From NCBI GenBank assembly GCA_902470345.1, contig CABRGB010000025.1:1-23094 (forward strand): DNA of 23,094 nt, written 5' to 3'. A program made the translations under genes and the position numbers. A model generated the notes under the pieces. The model was not told where the DNA came from, made no database searches, and saw only the letters and a program-made list of their open reading frames with translations. Shown piece after piece: positions 20,961 to 23,094 of this stretch. Positions within the stretch are counted from its first letter, which is position 1. Each line of letters opens with the position of its first letter. This DNA is from an uncultured Collinsella sp. (GTDB lineage: Bacteria; Actinomycetota; Coriobacteriia; Coriobacteriales; Coriobacteriaceae).

Positions 20961-22391
20961 ATGGCTTTCCGTAAAGACTTCCTGTGGGGCGGCGCGACGG
21001 CTGCCAACCAGTGCGAGGGCGCCTACAACGTGGACGGCCGCGGCTTGGCCAACGTGGACGTGGCTCCGCACGGCCCCGAGCGCTATGCGGTGGTCTCCGG
21101 CCAGCGCAAGATGCTCGACTTCGAGGACGGCTATTACTATCCTGCGCAGACCGGCATCGATTTCTACCACCACTACAAGGAGGACATCGCCCTCTTTGCC
21201 GAGATGGGCTTTAAGACCTTCCGCATGAGCCTGGCGTGGACCCGCATCTTCCCCGACGGCGACGAGACCGAGCCCAACGAGGCTGGCCTGGCCTTCTACG
21301 AGGACGTATTCCGCGAGTGTCAGGCGCACGGCATCGAGCCGCTCGTGACCATCACGCATTTTGACTGCCCGATTCGCCTCATCAAGGAGTACGGCGGCTG
21401 GCGCAACCGCAAGCTCATCGACTTCTACAAGAACCTCGCGACCACGATCTTCACCCGCTACAAGGGCCTGGTGAAGTACTGGCTCACCTTCAACGAGATC
21501 AATATGATTCTGCACCTGCCGTTTATGGGTGCCGGTCTGGTCTTTGAGGAGGGCGAGAACAAGGAGGCCGTCGAGTACCTGGCCGCCCACAACGAGCTCG
21601 TCGCCAGCGCTTGGGCAACCAAGATTGCCCACGAGATCGACCCCGAGGTCAAGATCGGCTGCATGCTCGCCGCAGGTAGCTACTACCCCTACAGCTGCCG
21701 TCCGGGCGACGTGCGCCAGGCGCAGCTCGACAACCAGGACAACTACTTCTTCGTCGACGTCCAGAGCCGCGGCTACTACCCGGCCTATGCCGTCAAGAAG
21801 CTCGAGCGCTTGGGCATCGATGTGGGCATGACGGACGAGGACCGCGAGATCCTGGCTGCCAACACCGTCGACTTCATCAGCTTTAGCTACTACAGCACCC
21901 GCTGCTCTGCCGGTGCCGATAACCCCGATGTCGAGCGCACCCAGGGCAACGCCTTCGCCGGCGCCAAGAACCCCTACCTGCAGGAGAGCCAGTGGGGCTG
22001 GGCCATCGATCCGCTGGGCTTCCGTATTACGCTCAACGACCTGTACGACCGTTATCAGAAGCCGCTGTTTGTGGTCGAGAACGGTCTGGGCGCCAAGGAT
22101 GTTGTCGAGGAGGACGGCTCCATCAACGACGACTACCGTATCGACTATCTGCGCCAGCATATTGCCGCGATGCGCGATGCGGTGACCGAGGACGGCGTTG
22201 ACCTGCTGGGCTACACCACCTGGGGCCCGATCGACCTGGTGTCTGCCGGCACGGGCGAGATGTCCAAGCGCTACGGCTTTATCTATGTGGACCGCGACGA
22301 CGCCGGCAACGGTACCCTCAAGCGTTCCAAGAAGAAGAGCTTTGACTGGTACAAGAAAGTTATTGCTTCTAATGGTGAGGACCTGTCCTAA
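20961..22391 (+). CDS. 6-phospho-beta-glucosidase, glycoside hydrolase family 1 (second copy)
   Basis: 476 aa, with AAAGGA ahead of the ATG. Acid/base Glu179 is in WLTFNEINM and nucleophile Glu373 in FVVENGLG. The C-terminal KRYGFIYVDRDDAG...KKKSFDWYKK region is that of phospho-sugar-specific GH1 enzymes. The protein is collinear with the bgl-operon enzyme at 10150-11568, including MxFRxDFLWGG at the start and IASNGEDL at the end, but many positions differ, so it is an old paralogue. It has no adjacent PTS or antiterminator and appears to be transcribed alone. It probably hydrolyses a related 6-phospho-beta-glucoside imported by another PTS. Its stop codon lies inside the outer stem of structured element E2. 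Confidence 0.93.
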   Translation: MAFRKDFLWGGATAANQCEGAYNVDGRGLANVDVAPHGPERYAVVSGQRKMLDFEDGYYYPAQTGIDFYHHYKEDIALFAEMGFKTFRMSLAWTRIFPDGDETEPNEAGLAFYEDVFRECQAHGIEPLVTITHFDCPIRLIKEYGGWRNRKLIDFYKNLATTIFTRYKGLVKYWLTFNEINMILHLPFMGAGLVFEEGENKEAVEYLAAHNELVASAWATKIAHEIDPEVKIGCMLAAGSYYPYSCRPGDVRQAQLDNQDNYFFVDVQSRGYYPAYAVKKLERLGIDVGMTDEDREILAANTVDFISFSYYSTRCSAGADNPDVERTQGNAFAGAKNPYLQESQWGWAIDPLGFRITLNDLYDRYQKPLFVVENGLGAKDVVEEDGSINDDYRIDYLRQHIAAMRDAVTEDGVDLLGYTTWGPIDLVSAGTGEMSKRYGFIYVDRDDAGNGTLKRSKKKSFDWYKKVIASNGEDLS

Positions 22392-22493
22392 GGGCACTGA
22401 GGCGCTCAACCTTGGGGCTCCAACCCTCCTCGCGTACCTAAGTACGCTACGTCGGGCTTGTCGCTCCCAATCTTGAGCACCTCAGGCCCTTAG
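22388..22493. repeat. Structured element E2: nested long inverted repeat with internal GCGTAC hairpin
   Basis: Stacked stems: CTAAGGGC with GCCCTTAG (22388-22395, 22486-22493), CTGAGG with CCTCAG (22397-22402, 22480-22485), GCTCAA with TTGAGC (22404-22409, 22473-22478), and TTGGGG with CTCCCAA (22412-22417, 22465-22470). The last two are separated by a CC/TC internal loop. GCGTAC-CTAA-GTACGC lies inside (22432-22447). It starts at the GH1 stop codon. Element E1 has the same plan with different stem sequences. Confidence 0.78.
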
Positions 22494-22548
22494 GGGGCGG
22501 GTCTGGCCGCTGTGAATTTCGCGTGCTCATCCCCATAGCCTCCTGACC

Positions 22549-22587
22549 AAGGCGCCCGGCGAGTAGTTAATGCTCGCCGGGCGCCTT
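22549..22587. terminator. Strong 15-bp hairpin before the last gene, possible terminator
   Basis: Bases 22549-22563 pair perfectly with 22573-22587 around a 9-nt loop. There is no adjacent T-run, so it is terminator-like only in stem strength and position. It lies between E2 and the start of the final gene. Confidence 0.5.
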
Positions 22588-22654
22588 GCCGTCTGCGGAT
22601 TTTGGGACATGTGGCCCGCTTTTTGGGCCCGCCTGTCGGTACACTAAAAGCACT

Positions 22655-23094
22655 ATGGGTACCCGCGCACGACATACTGGCCATGCGGCCGCCCGATCCG
22701 CGCCCGTAGCGGATCCTAGGGGCGGCAGGCTCTTCGCCATGCCGCGATTCCTGGTTGGCATAACGCATCAGGCGTATCGTCACCGCGTCTTCATTATTGC
22801 GGGCGCTATCACCGCGCTGTTCCTCATACTTTTGGCAGTCTTACCGGCGCTGTTCGCCTTCGATCCCAAACTTTCTAACGCTGCGCCCGCCTATAGCGAG
22901 GTGTCCGAAGAGGTCGTGGATGCGCTCGCCCATTCGAGCTCTCTCCCGTTGCTTGTCGCCGCAATTGTATTTTCGATTTGGGGCGTATCGGTCTATCTGC
23001 GCTGTTTGGACTACGTGTTGCGCCGCCGCCTTGTTGCCGTCGCCACCATCTGCGCCCTGTGGATGATCGAAGTCATTCTCAAGTACAAGTCGTT
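22655..23094 (+). CDS. Membrane protein of unknown function, 3'-truncated by window edge
   Basis: An open frame from ATG 22655 to the end (146 full codons). After a basic, Ala-rich N-terminus come three hydrophobic segments: VFIIAGAITALFLILLAVLP, LPLLVAAIVFSIWGVSVYL and LVAVATICALWMIEVIL, with a short acidic extracytoplasmic-looking loop (EVSEEVVDALAHSS) between the first two. I do not recognise the family from this part; it could be the N-terminal sensor or anchor region of a larger protein. No Shine-Dalgarno precedes 22655, but TACACT (22640-22645) ends nine bases before it, which would fit a leaderless mRNA. The in-frame ATG at 22739 (MPRFLVG) is an alternative start with a modest purine-rich tract upstream. 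Confidence 0.6.
   Translation, partial: MGTRARHTGHAAARSAPVADPRGGRLFAMPRFLVGITHQAYRHRVFIIAGAITALFLILLAVLPALFAFDPKLSNAAPAYSEVSEEVVDALAHSSSLPLLVAAIVFSIWGVSVYLRCLDYVLRRRLVAVATICALWMIEVILKYKS

Noticed and set aside
20823..22409. 528-codon open frame on the minus strand opposite the second GH1 gene
   Set aside because: It is the antisense shadow of a gene with catalytic motifs. Its protein has no recognisable domain and long frames opposite GC-rich genes are common.

Overview
This window is high-GC DNA with short intergenic gaps, strong purine-rich Shine-Dalgarno sites and saccharolytic gene content. It most resembles a gut Coriobacteriia chromosome, probably Collinsella or a close relative. That assignment is an inference from gene style, the class-typical NRAMP/NRMT variant and recurrent intergenic motifs; no rRNA or other marker gene is present. 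I saw no tRNA, rRNA, CRISPR array, phage gene or intact transposase.

Layout. Bases 1-2523 hold a metal-ion module: an MgtE/CBS-type protein cut by the left edge and an NRAMP-family carrier whose metal-site residues look like the Mg2+-transporting NRMT branch, closed by an intrinsic terminator. Bases 2524-3017 are gene-free and contain a 31-bp perfect inverted repeat around an AT-richer core, plus a strong hairpin. Bases 3018-5234 (minus) encode an OafA/OatA-like acyltransferase with a C-terminal SGNH domain. Bases 5421-7395 are a ribokinase/nucleoside hydrolase pair for nucleoside salvage. Bases 7493-11568 are a bgl-type operon: promoter, two RAT antiterminator sites, a terminator, a PRD antiterminator, a PTS EIIBC and a 6-phospho-beta-glucosidase. 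Bases 11751-17852 are a sugar catabolic locus: a LacI regulator, a FucI-like isomerase, a two-subunit transketolase and a glycerol-kinase-like FGGY kinase. Motifs of the form GTTTA(G/C) cluster before the regulator and before the isomerase. Bases 17865-19273 carry luxS behind overlapping hairpins and a DUF4867 cupin-like gene. Bases 19274-20811 hold an AAA ATPase (minus) between two repeat blocks, the distal one including a remnant of a second DUF4867 gene. Bases 20961-22391 encode a second 6-phospho-beta-glucosidase, and a membrane protein gene runs off the right edge.

How the genes fit together. The bgl operon imports and phosphorylates plant beta-glucosides and hydrolyses the 6-phosphates; the second GH1 gene adds hydrolytic capacity from its own promoter. 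The isomerase, kinase and split transketolase form a plausible aldose-to-ketose-to-ketose-phosphate-to-transketolase route. Its composition recalls the transketolase-dependent D-apiose pathway, but the substrate is unproven.

The most unusual signals are non-coding. Two large structured elements (16207-16307 and 22388-22493) share architecture, identical 59-nt core length and covarying stems, and both lie directly after stop codons. Three copies of a 57-bp-class palindrome, a 31-bp inverted-repeat element, and competing hairpins upstream of luxS and within the bgl operon are also present.
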